A stretch of 33,243 bases of DNA from Gemmatimonadaceae bacterium (GCA_025362035.1 JANYIN010000020.1:1-33243); one strand, 5' to 3'; shown: positions 22,841 through 31,938, counted from the stretch's first letter. A program made the numbers and translations. Notes: generated by a model from the sequence alone, not told the origin.

Positions 22841-24280
22841 ATGAGACCATTTTTTCTCGCCGCGCTGCTAGCGCTCCCCGCGCCCATGGCGGCACAGGCG
22901 ACGGCCCTTGCCGCGCCGGACTCCGCGCTCATTGGGCGCATACTGCTCGCCGAAGACCGTCGTGATTCGCTGGACGAGGGGATCGTCATGGGCCTCCGTC
23001 ATGGGGACGCCCGCGTGCGGACGCTGGCGCTCCGCGCGCGGGCGCGCATTCGTGATCCGAAGTTCGCTGGGCGCGATTCGCTTCCGTTGCTTCCGACGCC
23101 CACGGTGTGGCCCGAAGCTGCATGGCGTTTGCGCTTTCGAGCGCTGACGGGCCAGCGCAACGACTGTGAGGCGATTCGTCTTGCGCTGACCGACAGCGCG
23201 TGGGCGGTCCGATTGCGGGCCGCGGATCTGGTCGGTGCGCCGTGCGACCACGATGCGGTAATTCTTGCGACGTTGCGCTCGTGGCTCGATGCCCTCCCGT
23301 TGGATGCGTCGCGGCGGGTGTCAGGCGGCGTTTCCTGGCACGCGGGAGCCCACGCGCTCGTCGCGCTCGCGCGCGTGCGATCGCCCGATGCCGGCGCGCG
23401 CCTGAGCGCGCTGGCGACCCACCGCCAGTGGCAAGTTCGCGCATACGCGGCGCGCGCGGCCAGCGCGCTGGCGGACACCCAGCGCCTGCGCACGCTGGCC
23501 CGTGATCCGGACGACAACGTCAAGGAAGCGGCGATCGACGCCTTGACCAAGCTGAGCGGACACACGGAGGACGAGCTCTACCTGGGAGCGCTGGCCGCCG
23601 ACGGAGCACAGGCGGTGCGTGCGGCCGCTCTGGCGTTGAAAGGGTCTCCGCGTGCGGACGCCCAGACGGCGGCGAATGCGGCGTTCGATCGCTGGGTTGC
23701 ACGTACCAATGCCTCGGCGCGTGATGCGCGCGTGGCGCTCCTGGAAGCAGCAGGCCGGCCAGCGAGCGACGACAAGCCGCCGGCACGGCGCGTTGAACTG
23801 CCACCGCGCGCCGTTGCGCTCGCCCTCGGCGCCGACATTCGGCTGCGGGTGACACTGTCGCCAGCCAGCGGCGGCGGTTCGTTCGTCGTGCGCCTGCGTG
23901 GCGACGCGGCGCCGATGATGGCCGCGCGGATTCTGGCACTGGTGCGCGCGGGCTACTATGACGGCCTGACCTGGCACCGTGTCGAGCCGGACTTCGTGAT
24001 TCAAGGCGGAAGCCCTGGAGCGACGGAGTATGTCGGCTACGCGCAGTTCTTTCGCGACGAACTGGGCACCGTGCCGCATACGCGAGGCACCGTCGGCATG
24101 AGTACCCGCGGGCACGACACCGGCGACGCCCAGTGGTTCGTTAACCTCCGCGACAACCGGCGGCTCGACTCGGACTATACGGTGTTCGCGGAAGTGACTG
24201 ACGGGATGGGCGTGGTCGACGGTATTCTCGAAGGCGATGCCATGGCGTCGGTGGTGGAGATCCCGCCACGCCGGCGTTGA
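22841..24280 (+). CDS. Secreted HEAT-like repeat protein fused to a cyclophilin domain
   Basis: 479 residues. ATG 22841 begins a signal peptide (MRPFFLAALLALPAPMAAQA); no ribosome-binding site is seen. Residues ~30-330 are helical repeats of HEAT type (DARVRTLALRARARIRDP, WAVRLRAADLVGAPCDHD, WQVRAYAARAASALADT, DNVKEAAIDALTKLSG, AQAVRAAALALKGSPR). Residues ~345-475 are a cyclophilin domain: FVVRLRGDAAPMMAARILAL, YDGLTWHRVEPDFVIQGG with the catalytic Arg, GTVGMSTRGHDTGDAQWFVN and FAEVTDGMGVVDGIL. The repeats probably hold a client while the isomerase acts. This fusion directly follows a separate cyclophilin, giving two exported isomerases in one transcription unit. Confidence 0.92.
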   Translation: MRPFFLAALLALPAPMAAQATALAAPDSALIGRILLAEDRRDSLDEGIVMGLRHGDARVRTLALRARARIRDPKFAGRDSLPLLPTPTVWPEAAWRLRFRALTGQRNDCEAIRLALTDSAWAVRLRAADLVGAPCDHDAVILATLRSWLDALPLDASRRVSGGVSWHAGAHALVALARVRSPDAGARLSALATHRQWQVRAYAARAASALADTQRLRTLARDPDDNVKEAAIDALTKLSGHTEDELYLGALAADGAQAVRAAALALKGSPRADAQTAANAAFDRWVARTNASARDARVALLEAAGRPASDDKPPARRVELPPRAVALALGADIRLRVTLSPASGGGSFVVRLRGDAAPMMAARILALVRAGYYDGLTWHRVEPDFVIQGGSPGATEYVGYAQFFRDELGTVPHTRGTVGMSTRGHDTGDAQWFVNLRDNRRLDSDYTVFAEVTDGMGVVDGILEGDAMASVVEIPPRRR

Positions 24281-24452
24281 GTGGCACGCCGAAGGCCGGT
24301 TCGCGGAGTTATGCCGGTGCGACGTCACGAGCTGAAGCGCGCTCGGCTGGTGGCTTCGCCCATTGCCGGCGGGCGTGATCATTGCCCTATTACAAATGAC
24401 GGGTCGGGAGCAGCAGGGTTGGCTCGGAACTGCAAGCCAGTGGGGAGGCGTC

Positions 24453-24689
24453 ATGACACGTTCGCGCAAGAAGACTCCGATTGTCAGCGTCACGGCCGCC
24501 GAGAGCGAAAAGGACGACAAACTCCTGGCGCACAGGCGGGAGAGAAAACGCGTTCGAGACGTGCTGCAGGTCGAGGCTGACCCGGACGTGCTGCCGCACA
24601 CGCATGACGTGAGCGACCCGTGGGTCATGGCCAAGGACGGCAAGGTCTACGTGGGCGAAAGCCTTCCAGAGAAGCAAAGACGGAAGTAG
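24453..24689 (+). CDS. Small basic protein, function unknown
   Basis: 78 residues starting MTRSRKKTPIVSVTAAESEK at ATG 24453, with a strong GGGGAGG site upstream. It is highly charged, with a central basic helix (DDKLLAHRRERKRVRDVL) and a C-terminal VSDPWVMAKDGKVYVG segment. No signal peptide or membrane segment is present. Small proteins with this R-S-R-K-K-T-P-I start and a W-x-M-A-K-D-G-K end recur in bacteria as uncharacterised genes. The basic character suggests nucleic-acid or ribosome contact, but this is a guess. It lies 172 bases after the HEAT-cyclophilin gene, in a gap with no other gene. Confidence 0.8.
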   Translation: MTRSRKKTPIVSVTAAESEKDDKLLAHRRERKRVRDVLQVEADPDVLPHTHDVSDPWVMAKDGKVYVGESLPEKQRRK

Positions 24690-24812
24690 TCCGTGCGCGG
24701 CGGCACCGGCGTCGCGCGCCAGCATCGCGCCGCGGGATACCCGGAGATAGAATTGAACGCCGTGATTGCCGCCGATCGTCCATTCCTGTTGTGTGAGGGC
24801 TCCGGAGACACC

Positions 24813-25703
24813 ATGCGTTCCTGCGTCGATGCCGTGATCGCGGCCCCGCGGTCGTTCGCGGCCAGCCTCATTCTCGTCGTGCTGCCGGCACTCGGCCTGG
24901 CGCAGGGTGCGCCGCGAACTCCACGCGCAGACAGTCTTCGCGAAGCGGTTCGATTGGATGTGGACGGCTCGACCGCACGGGCGCGCGAAATCCTTTCGTC
25001 GCTCGTCGCCAGCGCGCCCGACGCACGTGCACGGGCTGATGCTCAGCGAGCGACGGCGATGTCGTACGCGTTCGACGGGGATTGCGCCAATGCGACGCGG
25101 CAGGAGGAGATGGTGATTGCCTACTGGGCGACGCGCGAAGCGGCTGAACCGCAGAACGCCTTCTATCAGGAAGGCGAAATGGCGAACGAGGCGGCGCGGG
25201 TGTGCATCGACGCCGGAGCTCTCGACATTGCCGAGCGGTACTATCGGCTTGGCACAGAGCTCGGTGTCAAGGAGCCTGATCCTCGCACACACCCGGCCAG
25301 CTTGTGGCAGTACCGGCTCCAACACGCGTTGGGGCGTCTTGCCGCGCGTCGAGGCGACGCGGCGGAGGCGCAGCGCCATGTTGCCGAAGCACGCCGAATC
25401 CTGGACGCCGATCCGGCCATGGCTGCCGCGCAGGAGCGCTTCTTTCCATACCTTGTTGGCTACGTTGCACTCTACACGAACGATCTTCCCACGGCCGAGG
25501 CGTCGTTCACGATGATGCTGTCGCTGCCGCAGAACCAGAACGACCCGTTCATGCATGGCCTGCTCGCCATGACGTGGGAGAAGATGGGGCAGGGGGGGCG
25601 GGCGACCGAGGAATACCGCAAGGCGTACGATCTCGCGACCGCGCACAATCCTCCGGCGGCCTTCGCGCGGCCGTTCGCGCGAAGAAAACTCGCGTCGCCC
25701 TGA
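24813..25703 (+). CDS. Secreted TPR-repeat protein
   Basis: 296 residues from ATG 24813, which has GGAG 5-6 bases upstream. A signal peptide (about 14-34: FAASLILVVLPALGLAQG) is followed by helical repeats of TPR type: ARADAQRATAMSYAFDGDCA, MANEAARVCIDAGALDIAER, RLQHALGRLAARRGDAAEAQ, PYLVGYVALYTNDLPTAEAS and LLAMTWEKMGQGGRATEEYR. The G-x3-Y/L-x8-A-x3-Y pattern is clear in at least four units. TPR proteins act as scaffolds for protein contacts; an extracytoplasmic place is inferred from the signal. The next gene starts 11 bases after the stop, so the two probably form an operon. Confidence 0.87.
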   Translation: MRSCVDAVIAAPRSFAASLILVVLPALGLAQGAPRTPRADSLREAVRLDVDGSTARAREILSSLVASAPDARARADAQRATAMSYAFDGDCANATRQEEMVIAYWATREAAEPQNAFYQEGEMANEAARVCIDAGALDIAERYYRLGTELGVKEPDPRTHPASLWQYRLQHALGRLAARRGDAAEAQRHVAEARRILDADPAMAAAQERFFPYLVGYVALYTNDLPTAEASFTMMLSLPQNQNDPFMHGLLAMTWEKMGQGGRATEEYRKAYDLATAHNPPAAFARPFARRKLASP

Positions 25704-25714
25704 CGCATCCCGGC

Positions 25715-26905
25715 ATGTCGATCGAGCCCGGACGCGGTCTTCGTCGCGGCTCCCTCTGCGTGCTGGCCGCGGCGTGCATGGCGGCACCGCTGGCGCGTGG
25801 GTTTGCGCAGGGCATTCCCGCTCGGCTCGACGACAGCACGTTCTGGCACATGATGAACGCGTACTCCGAGCCGTGGGGCACCTTTCGCTCCGAGAACTTC
25901 GTCTCGAACGAGACCTCGCTGCAGTGGGTGATTCCGGAGCTCCAGAAGACCATCAGGCAGGGTGGCGTGTATCTTGGAGTCGCGCCCGATCAGAACTTCA
26001 CCTACATCGTGGCGCTCAAGCCCGCGATCGCGTTCATCGTGGACATTCGGCACCAGAACGCGATGCAGCACCTGCTGTACAAGGCCATCTTCGAGATGAC
26101 TGGCACTCGAGCCGAGTTCCTCTCGATGCTGTTCTCGAAGACGCAGCTGGCCCGGATGGACGACACCACCTCCGCGATCGGGGCCTTTCAGGCGATACAG
26201 AAACTCTCGTCGGACAGCGCGACGTACCGCAGGAATTTCGCGGCGATCAAGGACCGCTTGATGATGTACCACCGCTTCGCACTGAACGACAGCGAATTGG
26301 TGTCGCTCGACTGCGTGTACGGCTCGTTCTTCTCACAGGGACCGGGCATCACGTATAGCTACGGCTCCAGCTGCCGGAACCCGAGCGGCACTGGCGGCGG
26401 TCGCGGTGGCTGGCAGGGCGGCCGGGGATTCGGCTACATGCCGACCTACCTCGGCTTGATTGCCGAAACGGATGGAAGCGGTTTCAATCGGAGCTACCTG
26501 GCGAACGAGGCGAACTTCCATGCCATCAAGGACTTCGAGGAACGCAATCTCGTGGTGCCGCTCACGGGAGATTTTGCAGGCGACAAGACGCTCCGAGCCG
26601 TCGGCACATATGTCCGCGACCATGCCGCGAGGGTCTCGGTGTTCTACGTTTCCAACGTGGAGCAGTACCTGTTTCAACAGGCAGACGCGCCGGGACGTTT
26701 CTACAGGAACGTCGAGTCGTTGCCACTGGATTCCACCGCCCAGTTCATCCGTTCAGCGTCAGCGGGCTTGGGCGGCGGCGCGAATCTTCAGTCCCAGAGC
26801 GGCCGGTCGTATCAGCTCATCAGCTCCGTGCTCGACATCGTGACGGCGTTCAACGCTGGCGGCGTCGCGCTATACTCGCAGGTCATTCAATTGTCGCATC
26901 AGTAG
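25715..26905 (+). CDS. Secreted protein of unknown function, possible methyltransferase-like fold
   Basis: 396 residues starting MSIEPGRGLRRGSLCVLAAA, with a signal peptide to about residue 32. The conserved-looking core includes ENFVSNETSLQWVIPEL, GGVYLGVAPDQNFTYIVALK, PAIAFIVDIRHQNAMQHLLY and FSKTQLARMD. The G-V-Y-L-G-V-x-P-D-Q-N motif recalls a family of uncharacterised proteins sometimes labelled LIC_10091, whose fold is thought to resemble SAM-dependent methyltransferases. I am only moderately sure of this link. A Gly-rich segment (GTGGGRGGWQGGRGFGY) lies at about residue 225-245. The gene is 11 bases after the TPR gene and 37 bases before the penicillin acylase, all on one strand. Confidence 0.72.
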   Translation: MSIEPGRGLRRGSLCVLAAACMAAPLARGFAQGIPARLDDSTFWHMMNAYSEPWGTFRSENFVSNETSLQWVIPELQKTIRQGGVYLGVAPDQNFTYIVALKPAIAFIVDIRHQNAMQHLLYKAIFEMTGTRAEFLSMLFSKTQLARMDDTTSAIGAFQAIQKLSSDSATYRRNFAAIKDRLMMYHRFALNDSELVSLDCVYGSFFSQGPGITYSYGSSCRNPSGTGGGRGGWQGGRGFGYMPTYLGLIAETDGSGFNRSYLANEANFHAIKDFEERNLVVPLTGDFAGDKTLRAVGTYVRDHAARVSVFYVSNVEQYLFQQADAPGRFYRNVESLPLDSTAQFIRSASAGLGGGANLQSQSGRSYQLISSVLDIVTAFNAGGVALYSQVIQLSHQ

Positions 26906-26942
26906 TCGTGCGCCTCTCCTTCACCCATCGGGAGTGCCCCAC

Positions 26943-29123
26943 ATGAACAAGCTCGCTCTCGTATTTGGCGCGGTGGTCGCCCTCGTTGCTCCGCAGCGCA
27001 CTTCCACCGGCGAGGTGGCGGACTGGGAGCGGCAGGCTCGCGGCATCACGATCGTGCGCGACGACTGGGGTATCGCCCACGTCCACGGCAAGACTGACGC
27101 CGATGCCGTCTTCGGCTTGATGTACGCGCAGGCGGAAGACGACTTCAATCGCGTGGAGACCAATTTCCTCAACTCCATGGGACGCCTGGCGGAAGCGGAC
27201 GGGGAGCGCGAGGTCTATCGCGACCTGCGGATGAAGCTCTTCATCGATCCAGACAGCATGAAAGCGCAATACGCGGCGAGCCCGGCGTGGCTGAAATCGC
27301 TGATGACCGCGTGGGCGGCGGGCCTCAACTTCTACCTGTACAAGCACCCGGCCGTCAAACCGCGCGTGATCACGAAATTCGAGCCGTGGATGGCGTTGAG
27401 CTTCAGCGAGGGCAGCATCGGCGGTGACATCGAGCAAGTGAATCTCGCCCAACTCGAGTCATTCTACGGAGGCAAGCGCACCGAGGCACCCACTCCCAAT
27501 GGTGGTCCTTCCGACCCGCTGGAGGAGCCAGGCGGCTCGAACGGCATCGCCATTTCTCCGGCGAACACGGTCAACCACCGTGCGCTGCTGCTCATCAATC
27601 CGCACACGTCGTTCTTCTTTCGTTCCGAAGTGCAGGTCACCAGCGACGAGGGATTGAATGCCTATGGCGCGGTGACCTGGGGACAATTCTTCATCTATCA
27701 GGGCTTCAACGAGCGCACGGGCTGGATGCACACCACCAGCGGGGCGGACGACCTGGATGAGTACAAGGAAACGGTCACCAAGACGCGTGACGGATATGCC
27801 TACAAGTACGGCAATGCGCAGCGGCCCGTCATGGCCACCACAATCACGATTCCATACAAGACGCCGCGAGGCATGGCGAAGAAGGAGTTCACGGTCTATC
27901 GCACGCATCACGGACCTGTCGTCCGCGACGTGAACGGCAAGTGGGTCACGATCAAGATGATGCACGAGCCGCTGAAGGCGCTCATCCAGTCGTATACGCG
28001 CACGAAGGCGAAGGACTACCGGTCGTTCAGGCAGACCATGGAGCTGCACACGAACTCGTCGAACAACACCATCTTCGCTGATGCCGACGGCGACATCGCG
28101 TACTTCCACGCGAACTTCATCCCGCGACGCGATCCGAAATTCGACTGGACGAAGCCCGTGGACGGCAGCGATCCCGCCACGGAGTGGAAGGGCGTGCTGG
28201 GCGTGGACGAGAGTCCCAGGCTACTCAATCCGGGAACCGGATGGCTGTTCAACGTGAACAACTGGCCATGGAGCGCCGCCGGTCCAGACAGTCCGAGACG
28301 AGCAGACTATCCTGCGTACGTCGAGTCGGGCGGAGAGTCGGCTCGAGGAGTGCACGCCACGCTCGTTCTGAAGGACCGGAAGGACTTCACGGTATCGTCC
28401 CTCCTTTCGGCGGCCTATGACAGCTATCTCCCGGCATTCACCAATCTAGTGCCCGCTCTGATCAACGACTACGATCGGCTGGCGGGGGACGATCCATTGA
28501 AGACGACTCTGGCCGAGCAGGTCACGCAGCTGAGGGGCTGGGACACCCGGTGGTCGGCGACGTCGGTGCCGACGTCGCTGGCCATCTACTGGGCCGAGGA
28601 TCTCGCGCGCCGCGTCAACCCGGACGCACGCCGAGCCGGCGTGCCGGTGGACGAATACATGGTGGCACGCGCGTCACCGGAGCAGCGGCTTGGATCGCTT
28701 GCGGCGGCGTCGGACCGGCTCTCGGCGGACTTCGGCACGTGGAAGACGCCGTGGGGCGACATCAATCGGTACCAGCGACTCACGGGCGACATCGTACAGC
28801 CGTTCAGCGACGCCGGCGCGAGCATTCCCGTTGGGTTCACGTCGTCACGCTGGGGCTCACTCGCGTCGTTTGGTGCCCGAACCTACCCGGGCACGCGGAA
28901 GATGTATGGAACGAGCGGGAACAGCTTCGTGGCGGTGGTGGAGTTCGGGCGGGACAGCGTTCGTGCCAAGGCGGTCACCGCCGGCGGCGAAAGCGGGAAT
29001 CCGACGTCGAAGCATTTCAATGACCAGGCCGAACGATATGCCACCGGTGCGTTGCGCGACGTGTATTTCTACCCGGGGCAGCTGAAAGGGCACACCGAAC
29101 GGACATACCATCCCGGCAACTGA
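26943..29123 (+). CDS. Penicillin acylase-family Ntn hydrolase
   Basis: 726 residues from ATG 26943, with GGGAG 8 bases upstream. A signal peptide (MNKLALVFGAVVALVAP) sends it out of the cytoplasm. The alpha-chain part has ITIVRDDWGIAHVHGKTDAD and FGLMYAQAEDDFNRVE, both typical of the family. The precursor should cut itself before Ser199 in EEPGGSNGIAISPANT, which then becomes the N-terminal nucleophile of the beta chain. The oxyanion Asn region NSSNNTIFADADGDIAYFHA and the SAAYDSYLPAF segment are present. Members hydrolyse amides of acyl chains: penicillins, N-acyl-homoserine lactones, or cyclic lipopeptides. The specificity cannot be read from sequence, but quorum-signal or antibiotic turnover is possible. 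This is the last gene of a plus-strand run, convergent with the glycosyltransferase. Confidence 0.94.
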   Translation: MNKLALVFGAVVALVAPQRTSTGEVADWERQARGITIVRDDWGIAHVHGKTDADAVFGLMYAQAEDDFNRVETNFLNSMGRLAEADGEREVYRDLRMKLFIDPDSMKAQYAASPAWLKSLMTAWAAGLNFYLYKHPAVKPRVITKFEPWMALSFSEGSIGGDIEQVNLAQLESFYGGKRTEAPTPNGGPSDPLEEPGGSNGIAISPANTVNHRALLLINPHTSFFFRSEVQVTSDEGLNAYGAVTWGQFFIYQGFNERTGWMHTTSGADDLDEYKETVTKTRDGYAYKYGNAQRPVMATTITIPYKTPRGMAKKEFTVYRTHHGPVVRDVNGKWVTIKMMHEPLKALIQSYTRTKAKDYRSFRQTMELHTNSSNNTIFADADGDIAYFHANFIPRRDPKFDWTKPVDGSDPATEWKGVLGVDESPRLLNPGTGWLFNVNNWPWSAAGPDSPRRADYPAYVESGGESARGVHATLVLKDRKDFTVSSLLSAAYDSYLPAFTNLVPALINDYDRLAGDDPLKTTLAEQVTQLRGWDTRWSATSVPTSLAIYWAEDLARRVNPDARRAGVPVDEYMVARASPEQRLGSLAAASDRLSADFGTWKTPWGDINRYQRLTGDIVQPFSDAGASIPVGFTSSRWGSLASFGARTYPGTRKMYGTSGNSFVAVVEFGRDSVRAKAVTAGGESGNPTSKHFNDQAERYATGALRDVYFYPGQLKGHTERTYHPGN

Positions 29124-29135
29124 ATGAAGACCCGA

Positions 29136-30269
29136 TCAGCACGGGCCATGCACGCGCACGCTTCGCGCGCGCTCGTACTGCGCCAGCGTCAGCGCGACGA
29201 TCTCTCGCCAGGAATACGGAGGCGTGTGTACGCCGTTGTATTCCATGATCGACCGTTGTAGCGCGTCGTCGCTCGCGAGATCGGCGACGGCTCGCGCGAG
29301 GCCGCGATCATTCGGTGCGAGCAGCCCCGAGCGGCCATGCTCGATGAAGTCCGCCACGCCGGTGTTCGTGCGTGCCACCACCGGCAAGCCTGCGCAGCGC
29401 GCTTCCAGTGCGGCGATGCCGAACGATTCCATCCGGCTCGGCAGGAGAAAGGCATCCGAGCGGGCGAACAGCGCAAGGATCTGCTCTCGCGGCAGTCTCC
29501 CGTGAATCCGCACCCGTTCGGCGCCGGCGCGTTTCGCGAGGCGTTCGATGCGTGCGCGTTCCGGGCCGTCGCCCACGACATCCAGCGTGACGCGCGTGCC
29601 GCCACGCACGAGACGCTGCGCCGTGTCGAGTATGTCGAACAGCGCAACCGGACGCTTGCGCACCTGCAAGCGCCCCACGGTTACGAGGCGATACTCGCCT
29701 GGGGACCGCTGCCGGGCATGCACGGACCACGCGGCGGGCTCAATTCCGTTGGGGAGAATGTCCACGCGCGGTCCGCGCAGCGCGCGCGAGGCTTCGTGGG
29801 CCACCACGCTGCTGACCGCCGACCACGCGATGGGCAGGCGCGCCGCGTCGCCGAGTCCAGTGAGCAGATGCAGCGCGGGCCGCATGTAGTCGTACACACT
29901 GTGAAAAGTGAACGCGGTGGGAATGCCCGACTGCGCCGCGATCCGCGCACCGCCGTACGCCAGCGGCGCAATGATCCCCGAGTGCACGTGCAGCACGTCG
30001 AAGGATCCGCCGCGAATGACAGCGTCCAGTTCGCGGAACTGCTGGCGCGAGAAGCTGAATCCCCAGGGCGGAAACCGACGACCGTTCAAGCGATGCACCC
30101 GGATGCCGCTGAGATCCGTGGGGCCCGGCGTGGCAGTGATGATCTCGACCGTGTTCCCCTGCGCGCGGAGCGACTGAGCGAGGTCGAACAGCTGCAGCTC
30201 GAGTCCGCCAAAGCGCGGCAGGCACCAGTCAGCGATGAACGCAATGCGCTGTTCGTCACCCGCCGACAT
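29136..30269 (-). CDS. GT4-family glycosyltransferase
   Basis: 377 residues of GT-B fold, cytoplasmic. The N-terminal half has the FIADWCLPRFGGLELQLFDL start, with the Gly-Gly acceptor-side loop, and VLHVHSGIIAPLAYGGARIA. The C-terminal half has VDILPNGIEPAAW, LVTVGRLQVRKRP, VVGDGPERARIERLA and the E-x7-E motif in MESFGIAALEARCAGLPVVA, which binds the nucleotide sugar. Such retaining enzymes build lipopolysaccharide, capsule or glycolipid. No other polysaccharide genes are in the window, so its acceptor is unknown. The start is ATG 30269, with GTG 30272 directly before it; the ribosome-binding site is weak. Confidence 0.93.
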   Translation of the reverse strand: MSAGDEQRIAFIADWCLPRFGGLELQLFDLAQSLRAQGNTVEIITATPGPTDLSGIRVHRLNGRRFPPWGFSFSRQQFRELDAVIRGGSFDVLHVHSGIIAPLAYGGARIAAQSGIPTAFTFHSVYDYMRPALHLLTGLGDAARLPIAWSAVSSVVAHEASRALRGPRVDILPNGIEPAAWSVHARQRSPGEYRLVTVGRLQVRKRPVALFDILDTAQRLVRGGTRVTLDVVGDGPERARIERLAKRAGAERVRIHGRLPREQILALFARSDAFLLPSRMESFGIAALEARCAGLPVVARTNTGVADFIEHGRSGLLAPNDRGLARAVADLASDDALQRSIMEYNGVHTPPYSWREIVALTLAQYERARSVRVHGPC

Positions 30270-30375
30270 CACTCGGCCTGGTTGGCGGCGGTATTGTTCG
30301 TGATGGGCACCCGCGATAGTCTAGACCGCGCGGCGCCATGGCGCGAGCGTCCCGAGGCAACGAGGAAGAGTGTAC

Positions 30376-30882
30376 ATGGCAGAGCCTGAGATGTGGCTGC
30401 GCGGAGCGGTGCCGGACGTACCAGCACTGTTTCAGCCGGTTGCGCACAGCCTGCTGCAGTGTCTCGAAGAAGTGCGCGAGACGTTGCCGGCAGTGCCGCC
30501 GAACGAGATCTGGGCTCGCCGCGGGGACAGCGCGGCGGTGGGGTACCACGTGCGCCACGCGATTGGCAGTCTGGACCGCTTGCTGACGTATGCTCGTGGC
30601 GAGCCGTTGAGCGCCGAGCAACTCGCGACAATGCGTGCCGAGTCGGACGCATCGCTCGCGCCGCGCACGGCGGGTGAACTCATGGTGGCGTTCGAGCGCG
30701 CGGTTCACGGTGCCCTGGAGCAGGTGAAGGGGACGACCGACTCCTCGGCGTTCGCACACCGCGCGGTGGGGCGGGAGCTGTTGCCGTCCACCGTCATGGG
30801 TCTGCTCTTTCACGCCGCCGAGCACACGCAGCGACACGTTGGCCAAATGACGACCCTTGTCAGAGTCGCGGGCTCGTTGTGA
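30376..30882 (+). CDS. DinB-family protein
   Basis: 168 residues from ATG 30376; AGGAAG lies 7 bases upstream. It is a cytoplasmic DinB-like four-helix protein with the helix LFQPVAHSLLQCLEEVRETL, the segment SAAVGYHVRHAIGSLDRLL carrying the first ligand His, and LLFHAAEHTQRHVGQMTTL with the H-x3-H plus an additional His. The metal site is intact. It reads like the subgroup of DinB_2 proteins of unknown reaction. The next gene, 53 bases downstream, is another DinB member of different sequence, and the two are likely co-transcribed. Confidence 0.88.
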   Translation: MAEPEMWLRGAVPDVPALFQPVAHSLLQCLEEVRETLPAVPPNEIWARRGDSAAVGYHVRHAIGSLDRLLTYARGEPLSAEQLATMRAESDASLAPRTAGELMVAFERAVHGALEQVKGTTDSSAFAHRAVGRELLPSTVMGLLFHAAEHTQRHVGQMTTLVRVAGSL

Positions 30883-30935
30883 TACTTGCGGCATCCGGCG
30901 CGCATGACGTTCCGGACACCTTGGGAGAATTCAGC

Positions 30936-31499
30936 ATGCATCCGCGATCGCCACTTCCTGAACTGCTCGCACAATTGAACGAAGACCGCGCTTCGTTGCT
31001 CGCAGCGGTTGCGCAGGTTCCAGCGGGACTTCTGCACGAGCGTCCGTCCAGCGAGCGCTGGTCCGTTGCGGAAGTGGTGGAACATCTGTCCATCGTGGAG
31101 CCGCGCGTGGTGAAGCTCATGAAGGGGTTGGTAGCCACCGCACCGCCGTTGTCGCCGTCCGCCGTCCCGACCGAGCCGCTTCGCGTAAGCCGCAGGCTGA
31201 TCATGGATCGTTCCCGACTCATCGTCGCTCCGCCGCCGCTTCAACCGCAGCCCGGAATCGGCGCGGAGGCCGGGCTTGCGAAGCTCGACGCATCGCGAGC
31301 GGAACTACTGACTACTCTCGAGCGGGCGTACGACCTGGATCTCGGCGCCGTGAGCCACGCGCATCCCGTCTTGGGGCTGCTGAACGGGTTCCAATGGATC
31401 TCCTTCCAGGGAGGCCACGAAGCACGGCACACGGCGCAGATTGTCGAAGTCGCGAGCGCGCTGATGGAGCGAGACGAGCGCATCCCTCCATTGTCGTGA
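30936..31499 (+). CDS. DinB-family protein
   Basis: 187 residues from ATG 30936, with GGGAG 9 bases upstream. The helices are typical: LLAQLNEDRASLLAAVAQVP, then RWSVAEVVEHLSIVEPRVVK with the first His, and WISFQGGHEARHTAQIVEVA with the C-terminal H-x3-H. A segment of about 45 residues between them is rich in Pro (VAPPPLQPQPGIG) and replaces the usual second-helix contact. The gene follows its paralogue at 30376 by 53 bases and precedes an ACT-domain gene by 43 bases. Its substrate is unknown. Confidence 0.88.
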   Translation: MHPRSPLPELLAQLNEDRASLLAAVAQVPAGLLHERPSSERWSVAEVVEHLSIVEPRVVKLMKGLVATAPPLSPSAVPTEPLRVSRRLIMDRSRLIVAPPPLQPQPGIGAEAGLAKLDASRAELLTTLERAYDLDLGAVSHAHPVLGLLNGFQWISFQGGHEARHTAQIVEVASALMERDERIPPLS

Positions 31500-31542
31500 T
31501 CGCGCGCGGCCGCGGACGCGACGTGCACGGACGTGTGCCGAT

Positions 31543-31938
31543 GTGACGCCGGTTCCGTTCGAGGTGCTCGACGAACCGCTCGCCGTCTGTCGTCTCGACT
31601 CCTCCGTCGCGATTCCTGCGTGGGCAACCGCGCGTCCATTTTTCTCGATCACACGGACGTCGGACGAGCTCTCCGTGATCTGTGCGTCATCGCTCGTACC
31701 GGCTGAGGTAACCGCCGCCGGTGGTTGGCGCGCCATTAAACTGTGCGGACCGTTCGACCTCACCGTTGTCGGCCTCATGCTGTCCGTGGCGGAGCCGCTG
31801 GCCGCGGCGGGCGTGAGCATGCTGCCGGTGGCGACCTACGAGACGGACTACGTGCTCGTACCGGCTGCGCAACTCGACGCCGCCGTAGATGCGCTGAAGG
31901 GAGCCGGACACACGCTCCAGCGCCCGGTAAAGGACTGA
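31543..31938 (+). CDS. ACT-domain (CASTOR-like) protein
   Basis: 131 residues starting at GTG 31543; no clear ribosome-binding site is present and there is no ATG in the N-terminal part. The sequence matches small two-ACT-fold proteins related to the ACT domain of aspartate kinase and CASTOR: FEVLDEPLAVCRLDSSV, PFFSITRTSDELSVICASSL, GWRAIKLCGPFDLTVVGLML and VSMLPVATYETDYVLVPAAQ. Proteins of this type bind amino acids or related small ligands and act as sensors. Nothing nearby shows what it controls. It ends at a convergent junction with a hairpin. Confidence 0.88.
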   Translation: MTPVPFEVLDEPLAVCRLDSSVAIPAWATARPFFSITRTSDELSVICASSLVPAEVTAAGGWRAIKLCGPFDLTVVGLMLSVAEPLAAAGVSMLPVATYETDYVLVPAAQLDAAVDALKGAGHTLQRPVKD

